A stretch of 64,000 bases of DNA, taken from the NCBI RefSeq assembly GCF_030272615.1, contig NW_026728908.1, positions 184,001-248,000 of the forward strand, read 5' to 3'. The notes beneath the pieces were generated by a model, which saw only the letters and a list, made by a program, of their open reading frames with translations, made no database searches and was not told the origin of the DNA. Source of the stretch: Cryptomeria japonica (Eukaryota > Streptophyta > Pinopsida > Cupressales > Cupressaceae). Of the stretch, positions 46,028 through 57,951 are shown in pieces. Position 1 is the first letter of the stretch; every line of letters begins with the position of its first letter. The translations under genes and the position numbers were made by a program.

Positions 46028-47937
46028 GTGCTCTGGCCAGAAACTTAGACTCATCGAGACCATCTGGGTCCTGAGTCACTCACTAAGTACTACACTCTTC
46101 TAATAGGAGTGCACCGAGGTTGCCATCCTTAGGAGTAAATAAAATAGCATAATACAAGCTTGAATTCCGCCTCGGAATTTGGCCTAAAACCTCGGTAAGT
46201 CAAGCGAATCCATACGGGATTCCTTCCAAGTATGCATTGAATTACTTTTTCTTTTATTTCCCTTATCCTTCAATTATGAGACTTTGCAATCCATCTACTT
46301 GCCTTAACCAAAATCTTAGACCCCATCCCTGAACGCCTAAGTACTAGGGACAACTCCATCCCTAGACTACCTACATACTCATTTCGGCACGAGATCAAGG
46401 CGTAAAGTATGTAGTTCTATTTTCTAATCTATGGTTTATTGTAAACTATTTTGGTGGGTACGCAACCCTTTCTAGGTTCAATGTCCTAGATAGTTTCTAT
46501 GCGGTTGCTACCCACGATGGTAGCTCTAAGCAAAGGCTCAAGGTGGCCTATTGCTTATGGCCTAAAACAACTAGATCTTATTTCCTATCATAAGCATCAC
46601 CCTTGACCCATTTATCATCTATTGAAAAACATTACGATAAATAAAATCCAAATCATACGCAACCAATCCCTAATGGGATTTCCTAAGGTTAAACTAAGCA
46701 GATGTAAAATTCATTTAAAAATTATCTTTTTAGGTTATCGATCCAAGGGGAATTACCTGCCCCTTTAACTTCCATATGACCCTTATTACTCCCTGATGAT
46801 TTATAGGGACAATGCCACAGACGTCGTTGTTGTAGCTTTCTTAGGCGTTAAGTGCAGTAGTTCAACACAACGACATTACCCGTAAGCATGACCCAGAGGC
46901 ACCATAGATACCGAACGCTACTAAGATTTTTGTTTCCAGCTCCTCTTGCTTAGTTTTTTATCAAGAAATTCAACTATTATACTCTTGAAAGATTAAAATA
47001 ACATTACTCTAATGTAGTTGAAGTCGAGACCATTATTGCAAGAATTAAATAATTAAAAATTAACCCATGAAATTAATTCTATATATCAAGAAAGAGAATC
47101 ACTTGAAAGTATCAACCTACTACTGCTAAGTGATCAAAGTTCAAAGGAGAGAACTATCATCTAGTTTTTTGACATGCAACATCATTTACGCAACTAGTGA
47201 GATAATAAATACATAAAAGGTGTAACTTGCATGATAATAGTAATGAGTAACTTGCATAATAATAATAATAAAGTAACTTGCATGGTAATATTAAATATAA
47301 CTTGCATGAAAAATAAAGGATAGCAAATTAAAGTTCATTTTCTAAACATGATTACTTGGAAGAGAAAATTTCCTTAGACAACTTGAACAATGAATTAACT
47401 TAATTTACTGATTATATCCATTTAAATTAATAATTAAAATAAAATAAACCAACTAATTAACTAAAGGGAACTATTTAGGTGAGTCTAAACCATGAGTTTA
47501 TTTGTAAGTCCATTCTACAATTTAGATCCTCTCGATTTGTTTCAGCAAGGTTGCGATATCCTTAGCACAATTAATTATTCCATCTAAAGTTTGCCCCAAT
47601 CACTTTGCAAAGTAAATTCCCAATTTTGTTCCCTTTAATTAAAATTTTTAAAATTTAGTTCATAAACTAATCAACTCCATTTGTAAAATAGACTTTAATT
47701 ATAAACCATCCCATACCAATAAATTGTTTTAAATTAATACAAATAAAAAATTTCATATTAGTATTAAAAAGATTTCATCTTAATAGATCTATCATTCCAC
47801 TAATAAATAAAAAATAAAATTTACATTAAAGAATTTTTTCTTTAAGAGGAAAAAAAAACATCAAATAATAAATAAATAAATAAAAGAAATAAAGTAAAAC
47901 ATATTTATTAATTCTTTCTTGATAAGAATTAAGGAAG

Positions 47938-47990
47938 GTGGGGAGTGGGGTCCCACGGGCCCCTCCCCACTACCTACATGCAAGGAGTTA
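47938..47990 (-). other. GC-rich hairpin island in the family-L LTR
   Basis: A short, abruptly GC-rich segment in AT-rich DNA. AGTGGGG and CCCCACT can pair around TCCCACGGGCCC. It corresponds in position to the larger island of the solo LTR. Confidence 0.55.
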
Positions 47991-48160
47991 GACGCCAAAA
48001 AAAGATTTATTCCCTTTTTGAATAAAGTTGAATGATATTAATATATTTATTTTTATATGTACATATTCATATATTCACACACACACACACACTGAAAAGA
48101 TAATTGTAAATTTTCACGGAGATAGAGATGAATAGAGAATAAAATTTATCACAGATGCAT

Positions 48161-48787
48161 ACACAGATGAACAGGTTTATGCTCACAAAGAGATATAATA
48201 TTCAGAGAAATGATAAATAAGTAAAATAAGATTTATACACAGATGAACAAATATATGTTCAGAGAGAGATTAATTTATTCAGAGAGAAAAATAAATAAGT
48301 CTGAAAAGATTTATACACAGATGAACAAATATATATTCGGTGAGAGATAAATTTATTCACAGAGAAAAATAAATAAGTCTGAAAAGATTTATACACAGAT
48401 GAACAAATATATGTTTGGAGAGATAAATTTATTCACAGAGAAAAATAAATAAGTATAAAAAGATTTATACACATAGGAACAAATTTATGTTCTCGGGGAG
48501 ATAAATTTATTCACAGAGAAAAATAAATAAGTATAGAAGATTCATTTACAGAGAAATAATTAAATTTTATCCACAGGGAAAGTTTTTTTTTTTTTTACAC
48601 AGATGAACAAATATATGTTTGCAGAGAGATGAATTTATTTCACAGAGAAACAATAAATAAGTATAAAATAAATCATACACAGATGAACAAATATATGTTC
48701 ACATAGAGAGAGAAATTTATTCATAGAGAAATAATAAATAAGTATAAAAGATTCATTTATAGACAAATAATAAAATTTTATCCATAG
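48161..48787 (+). repeat. 77-bp tandem repeats in the family-L LTR
   Basis: Units begin at ACACAGATGAAC (48161, 48237, 48315, 48393 and on), so the period is 76-78 bp, about eight copies here. The array continues after the solo LTR at 52264-52460. The shared core is ACAGATGAACAAATATATG, then GAGATAAATTTATTCACAGA. Confidence 0.85.
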
Positions 48788-50017
48788 TGTCACAACCCTC
48801 CTTTATCACTTTTTGATTTGATACAATCCTATTATATTTTTGGTTGAGCTATTAAAAAAATGAATGAATAAATATTACAAAAGAATAAAAAATGGACACA
48901 CACACACACACATTTGGAAAATATAATTATTTTTATTTTTATTTTTCCACTCCCAATTATGGCACATGTTGTAGGAGGAATTAGAAGCTTCTAGAGGAAT
49001 CTTCAATGCCTTGCATGTAACTCCCCCACTAGTTTTTTTTAATCAATTTGCATGAGTCCAATATTGGAAAAGAATCCCACTCTTAATTAATTTCTCTAGA
49101 TAGTGGAATTAAGAGATTTTTCTTATAAATTGTATGCAAGTTTTCAAAGAAGGGAGTTGATTATGTTTTGAAGAAAATTTCCCAAATTTCCATGTTGTTA
49201 GTAGTAGGATCTTCCTTGGTAGTTGCATTTTGGTTGTAGGATTGTTAAATTGTTTTGAAGATTTCTCTCAAGTTGCAAGGAAGGATCAAAGGAGGATAGC
49301 TAGAAGAATGGAGAGGATTCAACATCGAACTTCGATAAGCCAGGTTCTCTTCTTTTGCCATCTCACATTCACATGTGAGAAAATTGTATTATCAAAAAAA
49401 TAGCTTCTAGATCTTCCTTTATAAAGTTTTTTAGTTGAAAATCCTTCTTTAGGGATAATATGGATAAAGATAGCTTTATTTAATTTTTCTTTAGAAAAGA
49501 AATATCAGATCTTGTTGCATGTGAAAGATAGCTTTATTATTTGTTTAATCTTCTTTAGAAAAATATCAAATCTTGCTTTTGCTACCAAAAAGAAAGAAAA
49601 TCTTTTCTTTCTTTTATCTGTGCAAGAAAAATCATATTCTCCTTATTTATATTTCTTTTTTTCTGAGATTAAAAATCTTCTCTGTGTGATTAAATGATAA
49701 CCATTTGTGTATGAATCCTATCCTTGTTTTTTTTCATCTCTTAAATTCATTTCTGGATTGAGAATTTAAATGTAAATCTTTCTTACATTAAAATCTCTCT
49801 GTGAATAATAGTTGAAAAGGAGGTATAAATCTCTATGTGAATATTAGTTAAAAAAAAAAAAGGAGGCATAAATCTCTCTGTGAATAGTTCTCTGTGTTAT
49901 TCATCCCTGGGAATAAGTTCTTATTCTCATTTGTTTTGCATTTATATTTCTATTCTATTACACACATATCTAGCTATATATCTTTCATTGTGCTTAAATA
50001 AATTGAAAATGAAAACT

Positions 50018-50024
<7 letters not shown>

Positions 50025-50054
<30 letters not shown>
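50025..50054 (+). repeat. TA microsatellite
   Basis: About 15 uninterrupted TA units just before the GC-rich island. Confidence 0.9.
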
Positions 50055-50057
<3 letters not shown>

Positions 50058-50129
50058 AATTTATATTATCACTACAAAGTTTATGCAAACACATTTTTTC
50101 GAAATCGTACAAGGCAATTAACTTCGCAT

Positions 50130-50345
50130 AGTGGACCGACGCAGGAGGGGAAGAGACAGAGTTAATACTGCAGGGGAGAGGTACCGGGAGTGGTACCCTC
50201 CACTAACCTACGGTCACTGCTACAGCAGTGGCCGCAGGGCAGTGGAGGGGACCACGGTGGTCCCCTCATCCCTGCGGACCTGCACCCGCAGGTCCACAGT
50301 GATGACGGGACCCATGGGCCCCTCCCCACTCCCCATTACTTTAAA
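50130..50345 (+). other. GC-rich island with three consecutive perfect hairpins
   Basis: Within AT-rich LTR sequence, three adjacent inverted repeats are exact: CACTGCT-AC-AGCAGTG (50215-50230), GGGGACCAC-G-GTGGTCCCC (50247-50265) and GGACCTGC-ACCC-GCAGGTCC (50276-50295). GGTACC also occurs twice nearby (50180-50197), and GGGACCCATGGGCCCC (50308-50323) is nearly palindromic. An open frame crosses it but looks like chance. It may fold as RNA or as cruciform DNA. Confidence 0.7.
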
Positions 50346-52263
50346 CAAAAAAAAATAACCCTCGTGCTTTTTTGTTATTTAAATTTTTTTTATGAATATT
50401 AATTTACAATTTAAAAATGGTTAATATTTGCTTAGTTAAAATTTAAGTTTAATTGTTATAAAAATTTTAATTTGTAAAATTAAACTTAGGAAGTAAAATT
50501 TTAAGATTTAATTATTATAAATTTTAAATTAGTAAAACTTATAAGTAATTAGGATCATTGTATAGCGAATTTGTAATTTCAAATTTATGTGTATAATTGA
50601 AATCTCTCAATCCCATTGGAGATTTATTGGGTTACTTAGTCAATAAAATTTAGATTCATTTAAAACAATTAAGTCATATTATTATGATTTGACCCAAAAT
50701 TTGTCTATCTAAACTAATTGCTACCTTGGAACCGGTGACTCTATAATTAATTATTCCCGTGGTAGGAATAAATCATTGCTTAATCTTGCATGTAAGCTAC
50801 ACTATTTTTGCATCATGCAAAGTACTTATACATTAATTTGCATTTATTGAAGTCTTCATCATCTCCATGTAAGTCACACGTTTAATTATTAAATATGCGA
50901 GTTCATAATTAACATTATTATGCAAGTTATATTTCAAGTTTTGAATATTAAATGATTTTTGTTATGTTTTTATTCCATGTAGAGCATCAAGTAGTTGTTT
51001 CAATTAATTGAGCTTTGCAATGTCTAATTACGCATGTTCAAGTCATAATTGTCTTCAAGCATGATGTTTTCATAAGTTTCTTAGTTAAGAAAACTAAAAA
51101 AAGGAAGTTGGAAAACCAAAACCTAGCAGCATTTGGTATATACAGTGCCTCTGGGTCACGCTTACGGGTAATGTCATCGTGTTGAACTACTGCACTTAAC
51201 GCCTAATAAAGTTGCATCAACGACGTCTGTGGCATCATCCCTATAAATCGTTGGGGAGTAATAAGGGACACTTGGAAGTTAAAATCCAAGGGGCGGGTAA
51301 TCCCCCTTGGATCGATAATCCTTAAATGATTTTGCATCCGCTGAGTTAAACCATAGTAAACCCCTGTTAGGGTTGATTGAATGAAATGCTTTTATGAAAT
51401 TGATTTAATCTTCAAAAGATATTGGCGATTGACAATTGGGTCAAGGGTGACGCTTATGATAGGTATCAGGATGTAGTTGTTTTAGGCCACAAACAATAGG
51501 CCATCTTGAGCCTTTGTTTAAGTGCTACCACCGTGGGTAGCAACCGCAGAGAAACTGTCTGGGACATTAACCCTAGAAAGGGTTGTGTACCCACTAATCA
51601 GTTTACATCAAACCATAGAGTAGAAAATAGAACTACATACTTTACGCCTTGATCCCATGCCAAAACAGGTATGTAGGCAGTCTTGGGACGGAGTTGTCCC
51701 TAGTACTCAGGCGTTCGTGGGTGGGGTCTAGGTTTGGTAAGAAGAAGGATTGAGTAGAATCCTAATTTGGAAGATAAGTGTAATTAAAAAGGAAAAAGTA
51801 ATTTGATGCATACTCGGAAGGAATCCCGTATGGATTCGCTTGACTTCTCGAGGCTTTAAGCCAAATTCCAAGGCGGAATTCAAGCTTGTATTATGTTATT
51901 TAATTACTCCTAAGGACGGCGACCTCGGTGCACTCCTATTAGAAGAGTGTGGTACTTAGTGAGTGGCTCAGGACCCGAATGGTCCCGATGAGTCTAAGTC
52001 TCTAGCCAGAGCACCCCGTATCCTATTGGATAGATGCCTACCCCGTATGGGTAGATGCCTATCCCATATTGGATAGATGAAACCTCCTGCCCCGTATGGA
52101 CAAATGCCTAACCCATATGGTTAGATGCTCATCCCGGATGGATGAATGCCTAGTCCTAATGGATGGATGCCCAGAGTATGCGATTGAATCAAACACAAAT
52201 GATTAAATTAAACAAAAAAAAAGAGTGGTCATTTTGTTGGGTTAAGTAAGGTGGATTATTACA

Positions 52264-52460
52264 CACAGGGAAATTAAAATTTATTTGCAGGGAAAGAAAA
52301 ATATATACACAGATGAACAAATATATGTTCACAGAGAGATAAATTTATTCACAGAGAAATAATAAAATGCTCACATAGAGATAAATTTATTCACATAGGA
52401 ATAATAAATAAGTATAAAATGTTCATTCACAGAGAAATAAGTATACAAAAGAATTAAATT
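52264..52460 (+). repeat. Continuation of the 77-bp tandem repeats
   Basis: The same core (ACAGATGAACAAATATATG) follows the solo LTR, in the same orientation as 48161-48787, showing one array was split. Confidence 0.8.
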
Positions 52461-53522
52461 TCTCAGGAGATTATCATAAAATGTACAAGAGGATTCATTC
52501 ACAAAGAAATGATAAATAAGCATAAAAGATTTATGCCCAAATAAACATTACAAGCTTTTTGCAGAGCATCAAAGGGATAAATTTTATTGGAGAGAAAAGA
52601 TTTTTATTCACAGATTATTTAAGATTAAAATTCAATAAAGCAAAAAGTAAAAATCAGATTTTCTTTCTTTCCTTCTAAACAGATTTAGTAATTAAAAGGG
52701 AAATCTGCATATTCATATTTGAACGAATTATATATATATTTTTAAAAACAATTGAATTTTCTTTGATTAACCTTTCTAAAAAAACAAAGAAGATGGTTTC
52801 TCAAGCATAGATCTTTTATATGAAATAAAATCTGAGAGGAATAAAACTATTTCCTTTTGCAAAATACAAAGTTTTACATATGTAAATAAAAGAATGCGAA
52901 GAGAGGAGAACCTGGATTATCGAAGCTTGATGTAGAATCCTCTCCAAATTTTCTAGCTATCCTTGTTAGATCCTTCCTTGCAACTTGGTGAGAATCCTTC
53001 AAGGGTAACTTAACAAATCTACAAAATAAATGTGACTACTAGAAAGATCCTATTACTATTAGCAAGAAACTTGAGAAAATTTTCTTCCCATCCAAAAACA
53101 ATCAACCTCCCCTTTTCGAAAGCTTGCATACATTATATAGAAAAGAGTCTTCAATTCCACTATCAAGAGAATTAATTGAAAATAAGATTCTTTTTCCTAA
53201 ATTATCCTCATGCAAAATTGATTGATCACTTAATGGAGGAGTTACATGCAAGAAAATGGAAATTGAAGATTCCCTCTAGAAGCTTCCAATTTCTCCTACG
53301 ACATGTGCTCAATTGAATTTGAGTAATTAAATAATTTTCCATTTAAATTATATTTTCAAGTGTGTATGTGTGTGCCCACTATTTAATCCTCTTTTATTAT
53401 AATAAATTTTTCAACCTTATTCAATAAATCATTTCTAACAAAACCACAAAATGATAATAATAATAATAACAACAATAGTAGTAGCAAGCTTTTATCAAAA
53501 ATGGAGAAAGAGGGTTATGACA

Positions 53523-54350
53523 CTTATAAGTGCCTAGCCCTTTGGATAGTAAAAATTGGTTGGACACTAGCGCTCAATGTTAGCGTCTTCCTAATTTGTC
53601 TCCAAATTCAAATATTTTAATATCGACTTCAAGCCCTTAATGGTCATAATCCTATTGTTGATCTCTCCCAAAAATTTGTTCATGAAAATATGTGAAACAC
53701 AAATAAATGTATATCCCTTCCTCATTTGCAACAACTAGCCTAATGATCTCTAAAAAGAGATATTCAATTCAATTATTATAGAGGTGTAGATCTATCAAGC
53801 AGAGAAATTTGAAGATTATCATCAAGCACCTAAGACCTTTTTAACAAGCATTATTCATTGTTATTGTTATCGTGTTGCACTAATGTTTTGTAGGGCTTCA
53901 TCTTTAGTTGAGATTCAAGAAAGGGTTTCATGCATAAGGCAATCATTGTGGTTAATTTCATTTATTTTTCCTTTGCTCCTAAGGGAGAATGTGATGATTA
54001 TCATTAACCTTTGTTATGAAGGTGGCAATACCAACATAGGGTTTGACTTAGGCAAGCCCCTATACAACACAACAAATTTCCTCTTTTTGTGTTTACAAAC
54101 TTAGATTTGAAGATTAACAAAAATTAGAAGTTATAGACAAACAAATCAAACATTGACAAACAATTATAGACTTCATAGAGCCTAAAAATATAGGACTATA
54201 GCATCCAATGCTAGTGTCCTCCTAGTTTTGACTTATTTTTTAGGACAGAAGCCCAATAAGTTCCTTATCAAATCCCCGACATTGACATCTCAAAAATCTT
54301 CTTCTAGACTCTAACACCTAACGTCTTAATCTTGCACAGTCAGCCCCAAA
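53523..54350 (+). repeat. Decayed gypsy LTR-like sequence
   Basis: AGGGTTTGACTTAGGCAAGC (54038-54057), the CCCCTAT that follows, and two GGAC...CTAG-type blocks (53568-53600, 54193-54228) resemble the U5 side of the E-family LTR (3240-3420). Boundaries and orientation are uncertain. Confidence 0.4.
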
Positions 54351-55199
54351 TCGTAGTCATAGGTTCCTCTTGGTCTCTCATTTCCAGATATGCCTTTCTG
54401 TTATGAGTTTTAATCATTCCATTAATCTTGTCAAAAATTGCCTTCTTTAGCATAGTTCATTACATCCATCCAATCAATCCCTATCACATACAACATACCA
54501 ATAGATGTGTGAGTCCATGATATCTTGGCTCTTCCTTGTGGACATCAAGTCAATCCCACTCACATCTCACCGAAGTTACGCACATGAAAATAAATTGATT
54601 CTAGGTTAATGGACACATTAGCCTAGGATCACTTTCTCCCCATATCAATATGCATATACATATATATTCGCATATACATATATATTCACATACACATACA
54701 TACGCACACAAACACTCACTCGCGTGTGCGCACGTGCACACACACACACACACGAGAAACACTCTAGGGAACTAGTTGACATTGATTCTTATCAATTTTA
54801 TTTCAAAGTTATCCCTTTAAGATGGTGTTGCTGAATATTTTCATCACTCTTATATGTATCGTTGAACATTATAATTGAACTTTTTTGTTTGTTCTTAAAA
54901 ACATCTTTTATCATTCATTCGTTCTCTTTATACCTCTTCTCTTCCAATTTATTTTTAATTAATTTTCCTTTCAACTTTACTATATCTTACTAAACAATGC
55001 TAGCATTATTGTACATGACTATTTATATTTTTTATTTCCTTTCTCATCCAACCTCTACTTTGATTTATTAATTCTATCACATTACTTACAATTTTTCTAA
55101 TTTTAAGTAATTATTATAATTAGGTCGAAGACGTACCCTATATAAGATTGGTAAACTCATTTTATTCATCAATGGTCCATTATGATTGAGAGAGAGTGC
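54351..55199. other. Unclassified spacer with a CA/ACAT-rich microsatellite
   Basis: No coding or TE motif recognised. 54655-54755 is a run of ACATAT, ACAC and a CGCGTGTGCGCACGTG alternating purine-pyrimidine stretch. Confidence 0.5.
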
Positions 55200-55620
55200 A
55201 AGATGCTCATCTTTAACTGTTGATTCACTTTCCATCAACACATATTGATGTTGCCTCGTCATTGCCCCATCATTTCCTACCCACTCCACATGAAAATTGC
55301 ACGCATTCACAGGTTCGCTCCTCTTCTTTGTTTCATTTTTACTGTACAAATCCCTTAAAGGCGGGGATAAGATTGTTGCGATCTCTTCCTCAATCAAAAA
55401 TAGAAGCAGAGGCAATCGGAGAAATTGTACTTTAGGGTGTCCTATGAATAAAGCAGAGCATGTTAGAAATGACGCCCTTTATCAGAAACTTGGTGCTGCT
55501 ATTTGTTGTAGAACACCTTTGGTGGACATCGTTCAAATCTGCACCGCGCCACCTCTCCAAAGGCACATCGACACCCATTAACTAACAAATGAGCTCCTCA
55601 GACCCTGAACAATGGACGAC
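55200..55620 (+). other. Unrecognised, coding-like stretch
   Basis: This part is less AT-rich than its surroundings. The plus frame 55297-55581 (94 codons) has a hydrophobic start (GSLLFFVSFLLYKSL) then a Cys- and Arg-containing part; a minus frame overlaps it. I recognise no family. It could be an exon fragment of a host gene or chance. No start context, splice pair or terminator strengthens either reading. Confidence 0.2.
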
Positions 55621-57121
55621 ATGGATATCATATATCAATCTACATCTAGAATAGTGAAATTCGCTTATTTATCTTCAGTTTGGTCGTTGAATTGAGATTG
55701 TGCCTATTACATTCGATGGGAAACATTTAACCTTTCATTTTCTTCTTTCACAGTTTCATGTAATTTGAACCGCTTTTACACTTGTAAATTGCATTTATTT
55801 GAAAGTTTCTAAGGCCTGCCAACAAATCCAATTTTTTGACTATGGATCGATACTCCCCCCACAATGCCTCTCTTTCTTTACTAATTTATATCGTTCTTAT
55901 TATAGTCTTCTTTATTGTTATTTAATCTTCATTTCATTTCCTGTTGATGCATGACAATGCATGTTCAAGATGTCAAATGAATAAATGGATGTTTTTAATC
56001 ATGTCCATGAGGCTAAGTAGTCTATGGGACCCACATATAGTCAGGGAAGAGAAGCATGCACACCCAAAAATATGGTGCTTAAATTTTCTTTTCCTTTTCC
56101 TTCTGCAACTTAGATCGTCTGTTGTGAATCTTGACCAAGAAATCTGCAACTCTAATTATCTTCTCTTCCCAAACAAATTACCCAAGTTGTTCAGTTTTAG
56201 AGTTTCTATAATTGATCTGAATATCCTTGTAAGTTGAACATTCCATGATGTAAAGCCATTATGTCTCTACCACTTCTTGAGTGTAGTATCTACACCTTTT
56301 GTCTGCCCAATCCTCTTTGGGTATCAACCATCTTCCAGTCTCACATCTAAGTTGATGCGAACTAGTTCTTATTTGAGCAATTAACATAACACCTGTAATG
56401 CCTATATACTTGATGGAAGGTAATGCATGTCAGTTTCCTTTGCCAAGTCTCTTTCGACGGAAGTTGAAGTAGAAACGTAACACCCGTTATATTTTGATGG
56501 ATAAGTTGACAAAGGTTGCAAAATTTTGGCTTTATGTCTTCCAATTCATTTGTTTAAAGATTTTCCAATCCATGATATCACATTAGACTTTGAACAATTC
56601 ATATTTTGTATACATGTCTAATAGACTATTTTAGCTCAAACATTAGACAAAATCCCTTAAGACTCAATGTACGTCCATGCCTTGTTCCAAAGCTCTAATT
56701 TTCACACAGGTCCACAAAGAAAAGAGTAGATGTTATATTTTAATTTGCTTATCGTACTTGAACATAGATATGCCAATTAAAACTAACGCCAACAAATTGA
56801 AAATTTTTTTTGGTCGGCGTTGATTGACATCTGCTCGTGTGCTTTCTATCATATACAACTAATCTATTTGGCTTGCTTTTTGCCATATGCAACTTATTAT
56901 CTCATAGTAGAGTAGAAGCAATTGAGAATGCAACGGAGCCATAAAATAATGGAATTCTTGTAACTACATTTTCTCCACTTATTGTAGGATCGAAATAGGT
57001 TTGTATCATCCCATCTAATTTAGCCCACAATCAACCTCAACCTTTGACTAGGGCGGGATTCCTTTTTTTTATCAAGACAATGCCAACTTAGAAGACTTTG
57101 GCAAACATCTTAGACTCTTTG

Positions 57122-57123
<2 letters not shown>
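55621..57123. other. Unclassified spacer
   Basis: I see no gene, transposon motif or sizeable repeat here. Short frames of 60-97 codons occur in both strands without recognisable motifs. Confidence 0.4.

Positions 57124-57214
<91 letters not shown>
57124..57214 (+). repeat. (CT)n microsatellite, about 45 units
   Basis: An uninterrupted CT run, followed to about 57900 by a decayed pyrimidine-rich tract (CTCTATCTCC, CCCTCT) and a poly-C run near 57815. On the minus strand it reads GA. Confidence 0.95.
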
Positions 57215-57218
<4 letters not shown>

Positions 57219-57951
57219 CTCTCTATCTCTCTATATCTCCCTATATTTATATCACTCCCTCTCTGTCTCTCTCCATCCCTCCCTCTATCTCTTCTACTAT
57301 ATATCTTTATCTTTATCTCTCCCTCTCACTCCTCTCTATCTATCCATATATTTTGTACCTCTACCCTCTTATCTCTCCATCTCTCTCCCTATCCCTTTAT
57401 ATCTCTTTATAATGTCCCCCTCTCTCTCAACTTATATCTCTCCATCTCCCCTCCCTCTTCTCTCGATCCCTTTGCCTATCTCTCTACTCTCACTCTTCCT
57501 TCTTTGTATGTCTTTGTCTTTCTCCTCTTTCTTTGTTCTTTATGTCTCACTCTTTTTTTTTGGTGTGTGTGTTTGTGTTTATATACATAAATCTCAAGTT
57601 TTGTTTGATAGCACAACATGCTTGAAAAAATTTAGTCTCTCTTTCCATTCTCTCCCACTAACTCTCTTTATATGCCTTTGTCTCTTTCTTCATTTCTCTA
57701 TTTATTTCTATATTTTTCTCTGCCTTCATTAAGGAGGTCTTAAAGTTGAATATTGTTCCTACCTTCCTCACTCTTTGACTTTCTCCCTTATCTCTCCCAT
57801 GCTTTCCCCTCACCCCCCCCCCCCTCCCCTCCCCCTCTATCTATGTCTCTATCTCTATCTCTTCTTTATATATCTTCCCTTTATATCTATTATTTTTGTT
57901 GTTCTCTCTTGTATATCTCTCTATTAAAGTCTATAAAAATCCCCCTCATTT

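Larger units (their letters stand above)
48788..52263 (+). repeat. Solo LTR of family L (3.48 kb), inside another LTR of the same family
   Basis: It starts TGTCACAACCCTCC, ends GGATTATTACA, and is flanked by CATAG (48783-48787) and CACAG (52264-52268). Joining the flanks restores a TTATCCACAGGGAAA sequence that occurs intact at about 48567-48580. Head, TATA box (49124-49130), a few CTCTGTGAATA repeats (49796-49915), GC island (50130-50345) and tail match the host LTR in reverse. No internal region or PBS is present. Confidence 0.8.
45772..53522 (-). repeat. ~4.27-kb LTR of family L, split by a solo LTR
   Basis: On the minus strand it starts at 53522 with TGTCATAACCCTCTTT and ends at 45772 with GGGTTATTACA, directly before the PBS. 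Order on that strand: head with TATATAAT (near 53138), 77-bp tandem repeats, GC-rich island (47990-47938), AT-rich middle, tail with 26-bp hairpin repeats (46030-45893). The solo LTR at 48788-52263 has the same order in the other orientation. Without that insertion and its duplication the LTR is about 4270 bp. Confidence 0.7.

Noticed and set aside
50131-50402. Two open frames over the GC-rich island
   Set aside because: Overlapping frames with Arg/Pro-rich composition, explained by GC-rich palindromes; no homology recognised.
48161-52460. Tandem satellite array such as a centromeric repeat
   Set aside because: The 77-bp units are few, lie inside an LTR at a defined place and recur at the same place in another LTR copy.
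41183-53522. Terminal inverted repeats (TGTCATAACCCTCTTT at both ends) suggesting a 12.3-kb DNA transposon
   Set aside because: The ends are LTR starts of family L in opposite orientation; a PBS, a gag start and a solo LTR with its own duplication lie inside, and the outer 5 bp (CATAC and CTTAT) are not a duplication.
57098-57732. Ser/Leu-rich open frames
   Set aside because: They are translations of the CT microsatellite and its decayed flank.
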